A DNA stretch of 37,762 nt from Pelosinus sp. (lineage in GTDB: Bacteria; Bacillota; Negativicutes; Propionisporales; Propionisporaceae): assembly GCA_021372375.1 (NCBI GenBank), contig JAJFUN010000057.1, positions 1 through 37,762 on the forward strand, written 5' to 3'. The first letter of the stretch is position 1. Each line of letters begins with the position of its first letter. This document shows positions 17,367 to 25,290 of this stretch, piece by piece. A program made the translations under genes and the position numbers. The notes beneath the pieces are model-generated. The model saw nothing but the letters and a program-made list of their open reading frames with translations. It made no database searches and was not told where the DNA came from.

Positions 17367-18266
17367 ATGGCTAAATTACCTAGCAGCAAGGGCATTTTTA
17401 TTCTGGCACTGGTACTCAGTTTTGTGACCGCTTTTATGGTGTATAAATTTCTCGGGAGCGCAGTATCCAAGCAGCCTGTTCAGGAAGGGCAGGTTGTGCT
17501 GGTGGCCAAAACAGCAATTGAGCCCAAAACCAAGATTACGCCTGATATGATTCAGGAAGTAAAAATTCCCGGTGAATATGTCCAGGCAGGCACTATTTCC
17601 GATAAGAGCAAAGTTATTGGCGCTGTCGCCAGAGATAAAATTGCGGCCGGGGAGCATATTACCGAGCGGCGGCTTTACCTTGAGGGAAAGTCAGTAGGGT
17701 TTACAGGAGTCATTCCAAGCGGCAAAAGAGCCATTACTTTGGCCGTTAATGAAGTGACAGGCATCGCCGGTTTTGTGAAGGCTGGGGATTTTGTCGATGT
17801 GGTTGTGGTATTTGATGCAGGTACAGTAGGCGATAATACCAGCGGGCTATTACTTGAAAACATTTTAGTGCTGGCAGCAAATAAGGAAACTGAAAATGGA
17901 GTTGTCGAAACTTCAGCTAAGGATGCTCCCAAAGAAGCGGTAAAAATGGGTACAGTAACCTTGGCGCTTGCGCCGGATGCGGCGGCCAAGTTGGTGCTGG
18001 CTGAGGAAAAAGGCAAGGTTCATTTGGCTCTCAGGCCGTATTTACCGGGAACAGAGGCAGGCGGCAGTTTTATTGTTACACCAAAGGATTTGGTGGGGGT
18101 GCAGGTGTCACCTGTTCAAAATAGTAGTAAAGCAGAATCTGGCGGTTCTTCTGCGCCGAAAACAGAGACAGTCGCCCCGGTAGCCCGCGAAGTCAAGCCT
18201 CAAACTAGCAGCGGTGGAATTAAAGTAATTCGTGGTACAAAAGCGGATATTGTTTCTGTTCGGTAA
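17367..18266 (+). CDS. cpaB: Flp pilus assembly protein CpaB/RcpC
   Basis: Periplasmic Tad-pilus assembly factor thought to help the secretin. 299 aa: a membrane anchor near the N-terminus (GIFILALVLSFVTAFMVYKF, residues about 9-28), then an SAF domain (VVLVAKTAIEPKTKITPDMIQEVKIP with IGAVARDKIAAGEHI) and the RcpC-type domain (GKRAITLAVNEVTGIAGFVKAGDFVDVV). A Ser/Pro-rich tail ends the protein. An AAGGAGGG site precedes the ATG. It is the first gene of the Tad locus, directly after the activator-like promoter, and is followed by cpaC after 31 nt. Confidence 0.93.
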   Translation: MAKLPSSKGIFILALVLSFVTAFMVYKFLGSAVSKQPVQEGQVVLVAKTAIEPKTKITPDMIQEVKIPGEYVQAGTISDKSKVIGAVARDKIAAGEHITERRLYLEGKSVGFTGVIPSGKRAITLAVNEVTGIAGFVKAGDFVDVVVVFDAGTVGDNTSGLLLENILVLAANKETENGVVETSAKDAPKEAVKMGTVTLALAPDAAAKLVLAEEKGKVHLALRPYLPGTEAGGSFIVTPKDLVGVQVSPVQNSSKAESGGSSAPKTETVAPVAREVKPQTSSGGIKVIRGTKADIVSVR

Positions 18267-18297
18267 CAGAGCAAACTATTTAGAAAGAAGGGGTAGT

Positions 18298-19551
18298 ATG
18301 TATAAAAAGTTAGTATTTTTAGTTATTCTGCTGCTTGTACTATCGAATTTTACGGTATGCGGTCAAGAAACCTTTTCGGTCGCGGTAAACCAATCTAATG
18401 TATTTACGCTGGAAGGAGTAACCCAGGTAGCGGTAGCTAATCCTGATATTGCAGATGTAGTGGTAGTATCGGAATCGGAAATTCTGCTGGTCGGCAAGGC
18501 GCCTGGACGGACTTCACTACATATCTGGGCAGGCGGTGAGCGGGTAAATTATGAAGTAGAGGTACTTTCAGAAGATATTCTGGTTGCCAATGAAATTAGG
18601 TCGATTGCTCAAATTCCTGATTTGAAGGTCAGTAAAGTCGGCAAAACAATTGTGCTGGAAGGCGCGGTTAACAGTCGTTATCAGAAAAACAGAGCGGAGA
18701 TGGTAGCAGCTGCCTATGGTGACAAGATCATTAATATGCTGGAAATAATCAATCCTGTACAAATTAAACTAGAGGCCCGTATCGTGGAAATCAATCGTCA
18801 GAAAGAGCGGGATATTGGTATTAAGTGGGGCAATTCATCAGATGTGCCAGGCTCTTTTTTGTTTGGGCAAAGTTATGCTAATTCGATTGCGGCAGGAAAT
18901 GTACTGGGAGGGCTTGGCGGCTATGCAAATATTAATGCTCAGCTTAGTGCGCTGGTAAAACAGGGCGCTGCTCGGATTTTATCTCAGCCCAATATTATTA
19001 CGGTAAGCGGGGAAAGTGCTAATATCATGATTGGCGGCCAAATTCCTATTCCGGTAAGTCTGAAAGACGGACAAATAACTGTCGAGTGGAAAGATTACGG
19101 TATTAAGCTTGATATTGCGCCGGAAGCAAATGGAGAAGATTTAATCCATAGCAAAGTGAAGGCTGAGGTAAGTTCCCTTGATTGGAATTCAGCCAAAAGC
19201 ATTAAGCTTGGTTACAATCTCGAGATTCCCCCGCTGAAACTTAGCAAAGCCGAAACCGTGATTGCTTTGCAGTCGGGGCAGACCATGGCGCTGGGCGGGC
19301 TAATTTCCAGTCAGGACAATAAAGTGTCAACCAAGGTTCCCTTTCTTGCGGATCTGCCTATTCTTGGCAGCTTATTTACCAGTAAAGAATTCAGCCGCAA
19401 TGAGACCGAACTAATTATTTTAATTACGCCCTATCTTGTTAAGCCAACAGAGTATAATCCTCCTGCCACCAAAGAAATGCAGGAGCTTGTTAAAGAAAAT
19501 CCATGGGGAGGGACAAGCGATGCCGGAAAAGATAAAAGTAATGATCGCTGA
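18298..19551 (+). CDS. cpaC: Flp pilus secretin CpaC/RcpA
   Basis: Outer-membrane secretin through which the Flp pilus leaves the cell. The frame is open from 18232, but ATG 18298, with GAAGGGG just upstream and an immediate signal peptide (MYKKLVFLVILLLVLSNFTVCGQ), is the start, giving 417 aa. Next come the pilus-assembly N domain (FTLEGVTQVAVANPDIADVVVV), a BON-like segment (VVLEGAVNSRYQKNRAEMVAAAYG) and the secretin domain (AALVKQGAARIL-type segment, SGESANIMIGGQIPIPV, QSGQTMALGGLI, PFLADLPILGSLF, ELIILITPYLV). The Cys following the hydrophobic stretch might be a lipobox, but the context (FTVCGQ) is weak. The 3' end overlaps cpaE by 32 nt. A secretin implies a diderm cell. Confidence 0.94.
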   Translation: MYKKLVFLVILLLVLSNFTVCGQETFSVAVNQSNVFTLEGVTQVAVANPDIADVVVVSESEILLVGKAPGRTSLHIWAGGERVNYEVEVLSEDILVANEIRSIAQIPDLKVSKVGKTIVLEGAVNSRYQKNRAEMVAAAYGDKIINMLEIINPVQIKLEARIVEINRQKERDIGIKWGNSSDVPGSFLFGQSYANSIAAGNVLGGLGGYANINAQLSALVKQGAARILSQPNIITVSGESANIMIGGQIPIPVSLKDGQITVEWKDYGIKLDIAPEANGEDLIHSKVKAEVSSLDWNSAKSIKLGYNLEIPPLKLSKAETVIALQSGQTMALGGLISSQDNKVSTKVPFLADLPILGSLFTSKEFSRNETELIILITPYLVKPTEYNPPATKEMQELVKENPWGGTSDAGKDKSNDR

Positions 19552-20740
19552 TGATATGCCATCCACCAGGGAAAGTATCAAGAAGCTAATTGAGTTTCAT
19601 CCAGAATTAACTTTTGTTGGCGAGGCTGGTTCAGGTACAGAAGCCATCACAGTTGCCAGGGAAATACAGCCTGATGTTATATTGATGGATATTAATATGC
19701 CGATAATGGATGGCATTCAAGCGACCGCGCAAATTACGCTGCAGCAGCCGCAAAGCGTGATTGTGATGATGAGTGTGCAAGGCGAGCAGGAATATCTGAG
19801 GAAGGCCATGAAAGCTGGCGCCAAGGATTATTTGGTAAAGCCATTTACCGGTGATGATTTGCTGCAAACGGTCAAGCAGGTTTTTGAAAGTGAACAGCAG
19901 CGGCGGAGTGTATTTGCTGTGAGCAGTAGTGCTCCGAACAAAGAGGGGAAAATTATTACTGTTTTTAGTACCAAGGGCGGGATTGGCAAAACAACAATTG
20001 CTAGTAATTTAGCGGTTACCCTATCAGAAAAATTGGGGGCTAAAGTAGGTATTATTGATGCTGATTTGCAGTTTGGCGATGTGGCGTTATTCTTAGATCT
20101 TATGCCTGAGGCCACCCTGGCTGATTTGGTCAAAGACATTGATAATCTGGATGCAGCGCTGCTTGAGTCCTACTTAACCCCTTTTCGCCAAGGCAGACTT
20201 AAATTATTAGCTGCGCCTGTGCGCCCGGAACAAGCTGAGCTGATAACGGCAGCCAATTTTCAGGCGCTGCTAAAAACTATGCGGTCAATGTTTGATTATA
20301 TTATTATTGATACGGCGCCGGCTTTTAATGATGTTATACTGAGCATTCTCGATATATCTGATGAAGTTCTGGTAGTTTGTTCGATGGATGTGCCGACAAT
20401 AAAAAATGTCAAGCTGTGCCTCGAAATCATGGAGTCACTCCATTATGATCAAAATAAAGTAAAGCTCATACTCAATCGGGCCAATTCGGAAGGCGATATG
20501 CAGATAAAAGAAGTAGAAGAAATCTTACAGTATGAATTTTTAGAAGTGCTGCCAAGTGACGGTAAGGTAGTGGTGCCTTCGGTCAATCGAGGTATGCCCT
20601 TTGTCTTAGGCGCACCTGAGGCCCCTATTTCGCAGCATATATTTTCTCTCGCCAGTATGATTGCAAATGGTCAGGTCGTAATTAAGGAAGAACGAAAAGG
20701 GGTATTAGACAAAGTAAAACGACTCTGGGCAGATTTATAA
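19520..20740 (+). CDS. cpaE: Flp pilus localisation ATPase CpaE/TadZ with receiver domain
   Basis: MinD/ParA-like ATPase that positions the Tad machine. ATG 19520 is chosen because GGGGAGGGA lies just upstream, giving 406 aa (the frame is open from 19436). The N-terminal receiver domain (1-125) keeps the phospho-acceptor set: D11, D12, D57 (ILMDINMP), the MMSVQG serine and the lysine in YLVKPF, so it looks phosphorylatable. The ATPase domain has the deviant Walker A KGGIGKTT (152-159), GIIDADLQFGDVALFLDL and DYIIIDTAPAF. It overlaps cpaC by 32 nt and precedes tadB by 24 nt. No histidine kinase is present in the window. Confidence 0.92.
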   Translation: MPEKIKVMIADDMPSTRESIKKLIEFHPELTFVGEAGSGTEAITVAREIQPDVILMDINMPIMDGIQATAQITLQQPQSVIVMMSVQGEQEYLRKAMKAGAKDYLVKPFTGDDLLQTVKQVFESEQQRRSVFAVSSSAPNKEGKIITVFSTKGGIGKTTIASNLAVTLSEKLGAKVGIIDADLQFGDVALFLDLMPEATLADLVKDIDNLDAALLESYLTPFRQGRLKLLAAPVRPEQAELITAANFQALLKTMRSMFDYIIIDTAPAFNDVILSILDISDEVLVVCSMDVPTIKNVKLCLEIMESLHYDQNKVKLILNRANSEGDMQIKEVEEILQYEFLEVLPSDGKVVVPSVNRGMPFVLGAPEAPISQHIFSLASMIANGQVVIKEERKGVLDKVKRLWADL

Positions 20741-20764
20741 AGCCGCAGGAAAAGAGGGGTAAAT

Positions 20765-21739
20765 ATGCTGCTTATTACGGTGCTTATGGTATTTGTCACA
20801 GTTTTTCTTCTGTGTGTGCTGGTATATCGTTATATTTCCGCCCCCAAGCGGCAGATTAAAGAGCGCATGCAGAATTATTCTGGGAAAAAACGCGTGGAAG
20901 CTGTCACCAAGGTGCAGCCCACTCCAGGTACTCCTAAGAGCCTATTTTGGCGACAGTTTTTGCGGCAGCTTAGTATGTATTTTGAAACGCTGCAGTGGTC
21001 AAAAAGTATGGAGCACAAGCTTATCCAAGCGGGCATGCCGCTCAGGGGCGCCGAATTTATGGTTATCTGTTTAGCTTTAGCATGGCTATTGGGCGTAGTT
21101 TTTTTCATTTTTAGCTGGAAGATGTTGTTGTTTCTTGTTGGCAGTATACTGGGATTTTTTCTCCCCATCTTATTTTTGAAGCTGCGCCGGGAAAAAAGAG
21201 TAAGGGCTTTTAATGGCCAGCTAGGGGATTCACTCATTCTTATCGCCAATTCACTGAGGACTGGTTATAGCTTTATGCAGTCTATCGAGATGGTCGCACG
21301 AGAAATGCCTGCGCCAATTGGTGAGGAATTTGCGCGTTTATTAAAAGAAATGAATTTAGGGGTAACCACAGAAAACGCCTTAAATAATTTAGCTAAACGC
21401 ATCAATAGCGATGATCTGGATTTGGTCATTACCGCAGTGCTCATTCAGCGTCAGGTGGGCGGGAATCTCGCAGAAGTGCTTGATAGTATCGCCAGTACCA
21501 TTAGGGAACGGGTTAAAATTAAGGGGCAGATTAAGACCTTGACGGCCCAGGGACGGGTTTCCGGTATTATTGTCAGTTTGCTGCCTGTAGCCATTGGCGG
21601 TGTCATTTTCGTTATCAATCCAAGCTATATCTCGGTGCTGTTTACGCATCCCATGGGCAGGTTGATGCTGGTATTTGGCGTAGCTAGCCAGCTTGTTGGC
21701 ATAATGGTCATTCGCCGCATTATTGCAATTGAAGTATAA
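20765..21739 (+). CDS. tadB: Flp pilus inner-membrane platform protein TadB
   Basis: T2SS GspF-family membrane platform protein of the Tad pilus, 324 aa. Hydrophobic segments are visible at the N-terminus (LLITVLMVFVTVFLLCVLVY), around 95-140 (two segments) and at the C-terminus (VSGIIVSLLPVAIGGVIFVI and a final one). The cytoplasmic F domain carries LIANSLRTGYSFMQSIEMVAREM and AVLIQRQVGGNLAEVLDSIA, matching TadB rather than TadC. AAAGAGGGG precedes the ATG. It is separated from its usual partners tadA and tadC by the flp genes, an unusual order. A 156-nt promoter-bearing gap follows. Confidence 0.92.
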   Translation: MLLITVLMVFVTVFLLCVLVYRYISAPKRQIKERMQNYSGKKRVEAVTKVQPTPGTPKSLFWRQFLRQLSMYFETLQWSKSMEHKLIQAGMPLRGAEFMVICLALAWLLGVVFFIFSWKMLLFLVGSILGFFLPILFLKLRREKRVRAFNGQLGDSLILIANSLRTGYSFMQSIEMVAREMPAPIGEEFARLLKEMNLGVTTENALNNLAKRINSDDLDLVITAVLIQRQVGGNLAEVLDSIASTIRERVKIKGQIKTLTAQGRVSGIIVSLLPVAIGGVIFVINPSYISVLFTHPMGRLMLVFGVASQLVGIMVIRRIIAIEV

Positions 21740-21805
21740 TAATTCGACACAATTCTACATAGTTCTCTAGTCCTAGACAATATAAGACTTTTTTCCTGTA
21801 CGAAT

Positions 21806-21849
21806 GAGACTCTTGATGGATAGGAATGCCTATTTAAAATTGCTACAAT
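21806..21849 (+). promoter_or_regulatory. Promoter of the flp pilin genes
   Basis: GAGACTCTTGATGGATA begins at 21806 and TACAAT at 21844, again 38 nt apart as upstream of cpaB; 15 of 17 element bases are identical. No consensus -35 box is present at the expected place. This marks a second transcription start in the locus, giving pilins their own promoter. Confidence 0.6.
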
Positions 21850-21895
21850 GTAATCAGAAAGAGAAAGCAAAAATGATAATAAAGGCGGGGAGAAT

Positions 21896-22090
21896 ATGTT
21901 AGATAAAGCAGTACAATTAATGATGGTTTGCAAAGATGTTAAGGCTTCACTTCGAAACCAAAAGGGACAAGGCATGGTAGAATACGGTCTCATTTTAGCC
22001 CTGATTTCAGTAGTAGTGATCGGCGTCTTAACAACCATGGGCGGTAACCTACAAACGATGTTTACCAACGCGGCTTCTAATATTAAATAA
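21896..22090 (+). CDS. Flp-type major pilin, copy 1
   Basis: 64-aa prepilin. A hydrophilic leader with basic residues ends in KG, followed by QGMVEYGLILALISVVV, the Flp motif in which the prepilin peptidase cuts after G and Glu5-Tyr6 follow. The mature protein is about 40 residues: a hydrophobic helix and a short polar tail (NLQTMFTNAASNIK). GGCGGGGAG precedes the ATG. The leader is longer than in copies 2 and 3, but the mature sequence is identical to copy 2. First gene after the flp promoter. Confidence 0.93.
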   Translation: MLDKAVQLMMVCKDVKASLRNQKGQGMVEYGLILALISVVVIGVLTTMGGNLQTMFTNAASNIK

Positions 22091-22112
22091 TAAAATTAAA
22101 GGAGTGGGTAAA

Positions 22113-22283
22113 ATGGAAATGTTAAAAATGCTGCAAATGGTTTTGAAAAATCAAAAGGGACAAGGCATGGTAGAATACGGTCTCATTTTAGCCTTAATTT
22201 CAGTAGTGGTGATTGGCGTCTTAACAACGATGGGCGGCAACCTGCAAACGATGTTTACCAACGCGGCCTCCAATATTAAATAA
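22113..22283 (+). CDS. Flp-type major pilin, copy 2
   Basis: 56-aa prepilin with start ATG at 22113 after AAAGGAGTGGG. The leader (MEMLKMLQMVLKNQKG) ends at the predicted cleavage glycine; the mature part, QGMVEYGLIL through NAASNIK, is identical to copy 1. DNA identity to copy 1 over the mature part is very high with a few third-position changes, indicating a recent tandem duplication or gene conversion. It lies 22 nt downstream of copy 1. Confidence 0.92.
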   Translation: MEMLKMLQMVLKNQKGQGMVEYGLILALISVVVIGVLTTMGGNLQTMFTNAASNIK

Positions 22284-22304
22284 GTGTTTTGAGGAGTGAG
22301 CAAA

Positions 22305-22469
22305 ATGTTAAAAATGCTGCAAATGGTTTTGAAGAATCAGAAGGGACAAGGTATGGTGGAATATGGTCTTATATTAGCTTTAATATCGGTGGTGGTTATC
22401 GGTGTCCTTACAACCATGGGCGGTAATTTACAGACACTCTTTACTAATGCAGCCTCCTACATAAAATAA
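22305..22469 (+). CDS. Flp-type pilin, copy 3
   Basis: 54-aa prepilin starting at ATG 22305 after GAGGAGTGAG. The leader MLKMLQMVLKNQKG matches copy 2, and the mature peptide differs from copies 1 and 2 only by Met-to-Leu (TLFTN) and Asn-to-Tyr (ASYIK). Many synonymous third positions differ, so it is an older copy kept under purifying selection. It is followed by a strong hairpin before tadE. Confidence 0.92.
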   Translation: MLKMLQMVLKNQKGQGMVEYGLILALISVVVIGVLTTMGGNLQTLFTNAASYIK

Positions 22470-22491
22470 GGCGCCTACTTTAAAAGGCAAG

Positions 22492-22520
22492 TACCCCTGG
22501 CTCGCCAGGGGTATATTTCT
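22492..22520 (+). terminator. Hairpin between flp3 and tadE (attenuating terminator)
   Basis: Nine-bp stem TACCCCTGG/CCAGGGGTA (22492-22500 with 22505-22513), CTCG loop, then TATTTCT. Its position after the pilin genes suggests partial termination or 3'-end protection, giving more pilin than machinery mRNA. Role inferred. Confidence 0.7.
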
Positions 22521-22544
22521 ATCGAGTAAAAGGGAGGTGATAAT

Positions 22545-22949
22545 ATGCTGCTTTATATTTCAAAGTATATGAAAAATCATCGCGGTCAGGCTATCGTAGA
22601 ATTTGCTCTGGTATTTCCCTGGCTGGTTTTGATGCTGGCAGGCATAATTGAATTTGGCATAGCAATTAATCATTATATGGTTTTGTCAGAGGCAGCGAGG
22701 GAAGGCGCACGTTCAGCCGCCTTAGGGGCAAATGATGCGGCAGTTACCGCGGCTACCAAAGCAGCTATTTCTCCTCAGAGTATTGATAAAAATAATGTAA
22801 CAGTGACGATTAATCCGGCCGCACGTATTCGCGGCAGTTCGGTAACGGTAATCGTCAGCTATCCCTTAAAAACGCTTACTAGAATAATGAGTATCTTTTT
22901 TAATACAACGCCTGAGGTGCAGGGCAGCGCGACAATGCGAGTAGAGTAG
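22545..22949 (+). CDS. tadE: TadE-family pseudopilin
   Basis: 134-aa Tad minor pseudopilin. A prepilin-type N-terminus is visible (KNHRG, then QAIVEFALVFPWLVLMLAGIIEFG), with Glu at the fifth position after the predicted cleavage glycine, followed by the TadE box NHYMVLSEAAREGARSAALG. The C-terminal half is a short beta-rich periplasmic region. GGGAGGTG precedes the ATG. It is downstream of the flp attenuator and 9 nt upstream of tadG. Confidence 0.92.
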   Translation: MLLYISKYMKNHRGQAIVEFALVFPWLVLMLAGIIEFGIAINHYMVLSEAAREGARSAALGANDAAVTAATKAAISPQSIDKNNVTVTINPAARIRGSSVTVIVSYPLKTLTRIMSIFFNTTPEVQGSATMRVE

Positions 22950-22958
22950 GTGGGATGT

Positions 22959-23894
22959 ATGCAGATATTACGCGAGCAAAAAGGTGGTATTACTGTCTTA
23001 GTAGCTTTAACCTTTACCATAGTTATGGGTCTTGGGGCTGTTGCTGTAGATATAGGGAATTTGTATTTACATAAAACTAGGCTGCAGAATATGGCTGATG
23101 CGGCAGCGCTCGCAGGAGTGCAGGAACTGCCTGATAATGGAGATAAAGCAGCTCAGATTGCGCGAAATTATGCCATGCTCAACGGTAAATCCGGTGATAT
23201 GATTACAGATTTAACGATTTTGCAAAATGTGCAGATAGGAATTAGTGTAAAACGTAGTGTTCCTTATTTTTTTGCTAAGATTTTTGGGTTAAGTTCACAG
23301 GATGTGTCAGCAAGTTCTGCTGCCCGTATTGTTACTGTCAGTGCGGCAAGTGGGATTGTCCCGTTTGGGGTTGTTAAACAAAACTTTGTTTATGGCGAGC
23401 GTTATATTTTAAAATACGGCGGCGGCAGCGGTTATGACGGCAATTTTGCCGCGCTAGCCTTAGGCGGCAGCGGCTCACCAGTATATCAGAATAATATCAA
23501 GTATGGTTACAGCGGCAGCATTAAAATAGGGGACTGGATTAGCACTGAACCAGGCAATATGAGCGGACCTACTGGGGAGGGCGTAAGCTACCGCGTTAGT
23601 GAGGATTACACCGCAACCTTTGAAACAGTACATAAGGATTCCGCGCGTATTGTCATTGTACCCATTCTTGATACACTTGAAGTAAATGGCCGCAGTGACG
23701 TGCAGGTAGTTGGTTTTGCTGGCTTTTTCTTAGAGGGAGTTGGCAGCAGCGGAAATGACAATTTTGTGTACGGACGGTTTATGAAGCTGGTCATTCCGCC
23801 GGCAGATTATCAGACCAGCGGTTTTTCTGAACTAGCAGATACCCTGACAAGTACGTATGGCGTATATGGGGCAAGACTTGTTTCAAGTGAATAA
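22959..23894 (+). CDS. tadG: TadG-like pilus assembly protein
   Basis: 311-aa Tad protein with an N-terminal Flp-type membrane segment (REQKGGITVLVALTFTIVMGL) followed by DIGNLYLHKTRLQNMADAAALAGVQEL, the hallmark of the TadG/TadE family, and a large extracytoplasmic part with Gly/Ser/Tyr-rich beta structure. A GTG at 22950 is in frame, but ATG 22959 lies 4 nt after GGTGGG and is the likelier start. No von Willebrand A MIDAS motif is apparent, so it is shorter than classical TadG. It lies between tadE and tadA. Confidence 0.85.
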   Translation: MQILREQKGGITVLVALTFTIVMGLGAVAVDIGNLYLHKTRLQNMADAAALAGVQELPDNGDKAAQIARNYAMLNGKSGDMITDLTILQNVQIGISVKRSVPYFFAKIFGLSSQDVSASSAARIVTVSAASGIVPFGVVKQNFVYGERYILKYGGGSGYDGNFAALALGGSGSPVYQNNIKYGYSGSIKIGDWISTEPGNMSGPTGEGVSYRVSEDYTATFETVHKDSARIVIVPILDTLEVNGRSDVQVVGFAGFFLEGVGSSGNDNFVYGRFMKLVIPPADYQTSGFSELADTLTSTYGVYGARLVSSE

Positions 23895-23911
23895 GAGAGG
23901 AGGCGAGATGG

Positions 23912-25273
23912 ATGTCGCTCCGTGCGCGCCTTGAGGCGCAAAAGCAAAGCGAACAGCTCATTCAGACCGGAGAAAAACAAAAGCAGGCAGTGCAAGAGAT
24001 TGATCAATATAAAGAACTAAAGGAAAAAATTCAAAAAAAAATTGTTGACGCGATTAGTAAGGACGGACACAAAATTTCTGAAAAAGGGACGGATACGACT
24101 GAACTGGAAGCTGCTGTTGTGGGCATTGCGGGCAGCGTTATGGATGAAGAGACAGCGCCGGTGCCGCGCGGTGATCGCAGCAAAGTTATTGAGCAGGTTT
24201 TAGATGAAGTACTAGGGTTTGGCCCCATAGATTCGCTGCTCAAGGATGACAGTATTTCGGAAGTCATGGTAAACAGCGCCAGCCAAGTTTATGTAGAACG
24301 CAAGGGGAAACTAGTGCTCACCGATGTAAAGTTTCGTGATGATGCGCATGTTATGCAGGTCATCGAAAAAATCGTAGCGCCGATTGGCCGGAGAATTGAC
24401 GAAAGCTCACCGATGGTAGACGCCAGGCTGCCTGATGGATCACGTGTCAATGCCATTATTCCGCCGCTTGCGCTTAAAGGGCCATCGATTACCATCCGGA
24501 AATTTGCTAAGCATCCGCTGACAGTCGACAATTTAGTGGGTTTTGGGACGCTGACCAAGGAAATGGCTGATTTTCTCAAGGCTTGCGTTGAAGGCAAACT
24601 CAATATTGTAGTATCAGGCGGTACCGGTTCTGGTAAGACAACCACCCTTAATATTCTTTCTTCGTTTATTCCGGAAGATGAGCGTATTGTTACCATTGAG
24701 GATGCTGCCGAGCTGCAGCTTCGCCAGGATCATGTGGTCACGCTCGAAACGCGGCCGCCGAACATTGAAGGTAAAGGCGCTATCACCATGCGTGATTTAG
24801 TAAAGAACAGTCTCCGTATGCGGCCTGATCGTATTGTTGTCGGCGAAGTCAGAAGCGGCGAGGCCCTTGATATGCTGCAGGCGATGAATACAGGCCATGA
24901 CGGTTCACTAACAACAGGGCATGCTAATACTCCCCGTGATATGCTCAGTCGGCTTGAGACGATGGTGCTCATGGCGGGGATGGAGCTGCCGGTACGGGCT
25001 ATTCGTGAACAGATTGCCTCAGCGGTTGATCTCATTTTGCAGCAATCAAGGCTGCAGGACGGCAGCCGCCGGATTACCCATCTAACGGAGATTCAAGGTA
25101 TGGAAGGCGATGTAGTGACAATGCAGGATATTTTCATTTTTGAACAGCAGGGCAAAGATGAAAAAGGCAAAATCATCGGACGTTTTCGTCCAACAGGTAT
25201 CCGCCCCAAGTTTCTTGATAAGCTGGCAGCAAATGGCATTGTCTTATCAAATGAAACCTTCTGGGTTAAATAG
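23912..25273 (+). CDS. cpaF: Tad pilus assembly ATPase TadA/CpaF
   Basis: Hexameric secretion ATPase of the VirB11/GspE superfamily that powers Flp pilus assembly. The 453-aa protein has a charged N-terminal helix, an N-terminal domain (VIEQVLDEVLGFGPIDSLLKDDSISEVMVN), Walker A GGTGSGKTT (236-244), the Asp box (IVTIEDAAELQL), Walker B-like DRIVVGEVR and the His box TGHDGSLTTGHAN. ATG 23912 is used; another ATG at 23908 is out of frame. GAGAGGAGG lies upstream. It is 18 nt before tadC, and both are presumably co-expressed with tadE and tadG. Confidence 0.95.
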   Translation: MSLRARLEAQKQSEQLIQTGEKQKQAVQEIDQYKELKEKIQKKIVDAISKDGHKISEKGTDTTELEAAVVGIAGSVMDEETAPVPRGDRSKVIEQVLDEVLGFGPIDSLLKDDSISEVMVNSASQVYVERKGKLVLTDVKFRDDAHVMQVIEKIVAPIGRRIDESSPMVDARLPDGSRVNAIIPPLALKGPSITIRKFAKHPLTVDNLVGFGTLTKEMADFLKACVEGKLNIVVSGGTGSGKTTTLNILSSFIPEDERIVTIEDAAELQLRQDHVVTLETRPPNIEGKGAITMRDLVKNSLRMRPDRIVVGEVRSGEALDMLQAMNTGHDGSLTTGHANTPRDMLSRLETMVLMAGMELPVRAIREQIASAVDLILQQSRLQDGSRRITHLTEIQGMEGDVVTMQDIFIFEQQGKDEKGKIIGRFRPTGIRPKFLDKLAANGIVLSNETFWVK

Positions 25274-25290
25274 GTAGGGGAGGTGAAGGT

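Noticed and set aside
18232..18297. N-terminal extension of the secretin ORF
   Set aside because: It overlaps the end of cpaB and puts 22 residues before a perfect signal peptide; the ATG at 18298 has its own ribosome site.
19436..19519. N-terminal extension of the CpaE ORF
   Set aside because: The receiver domain begins right after the ATG at 19520, which follows a strong ribosome site; the extension is inside cpaC.
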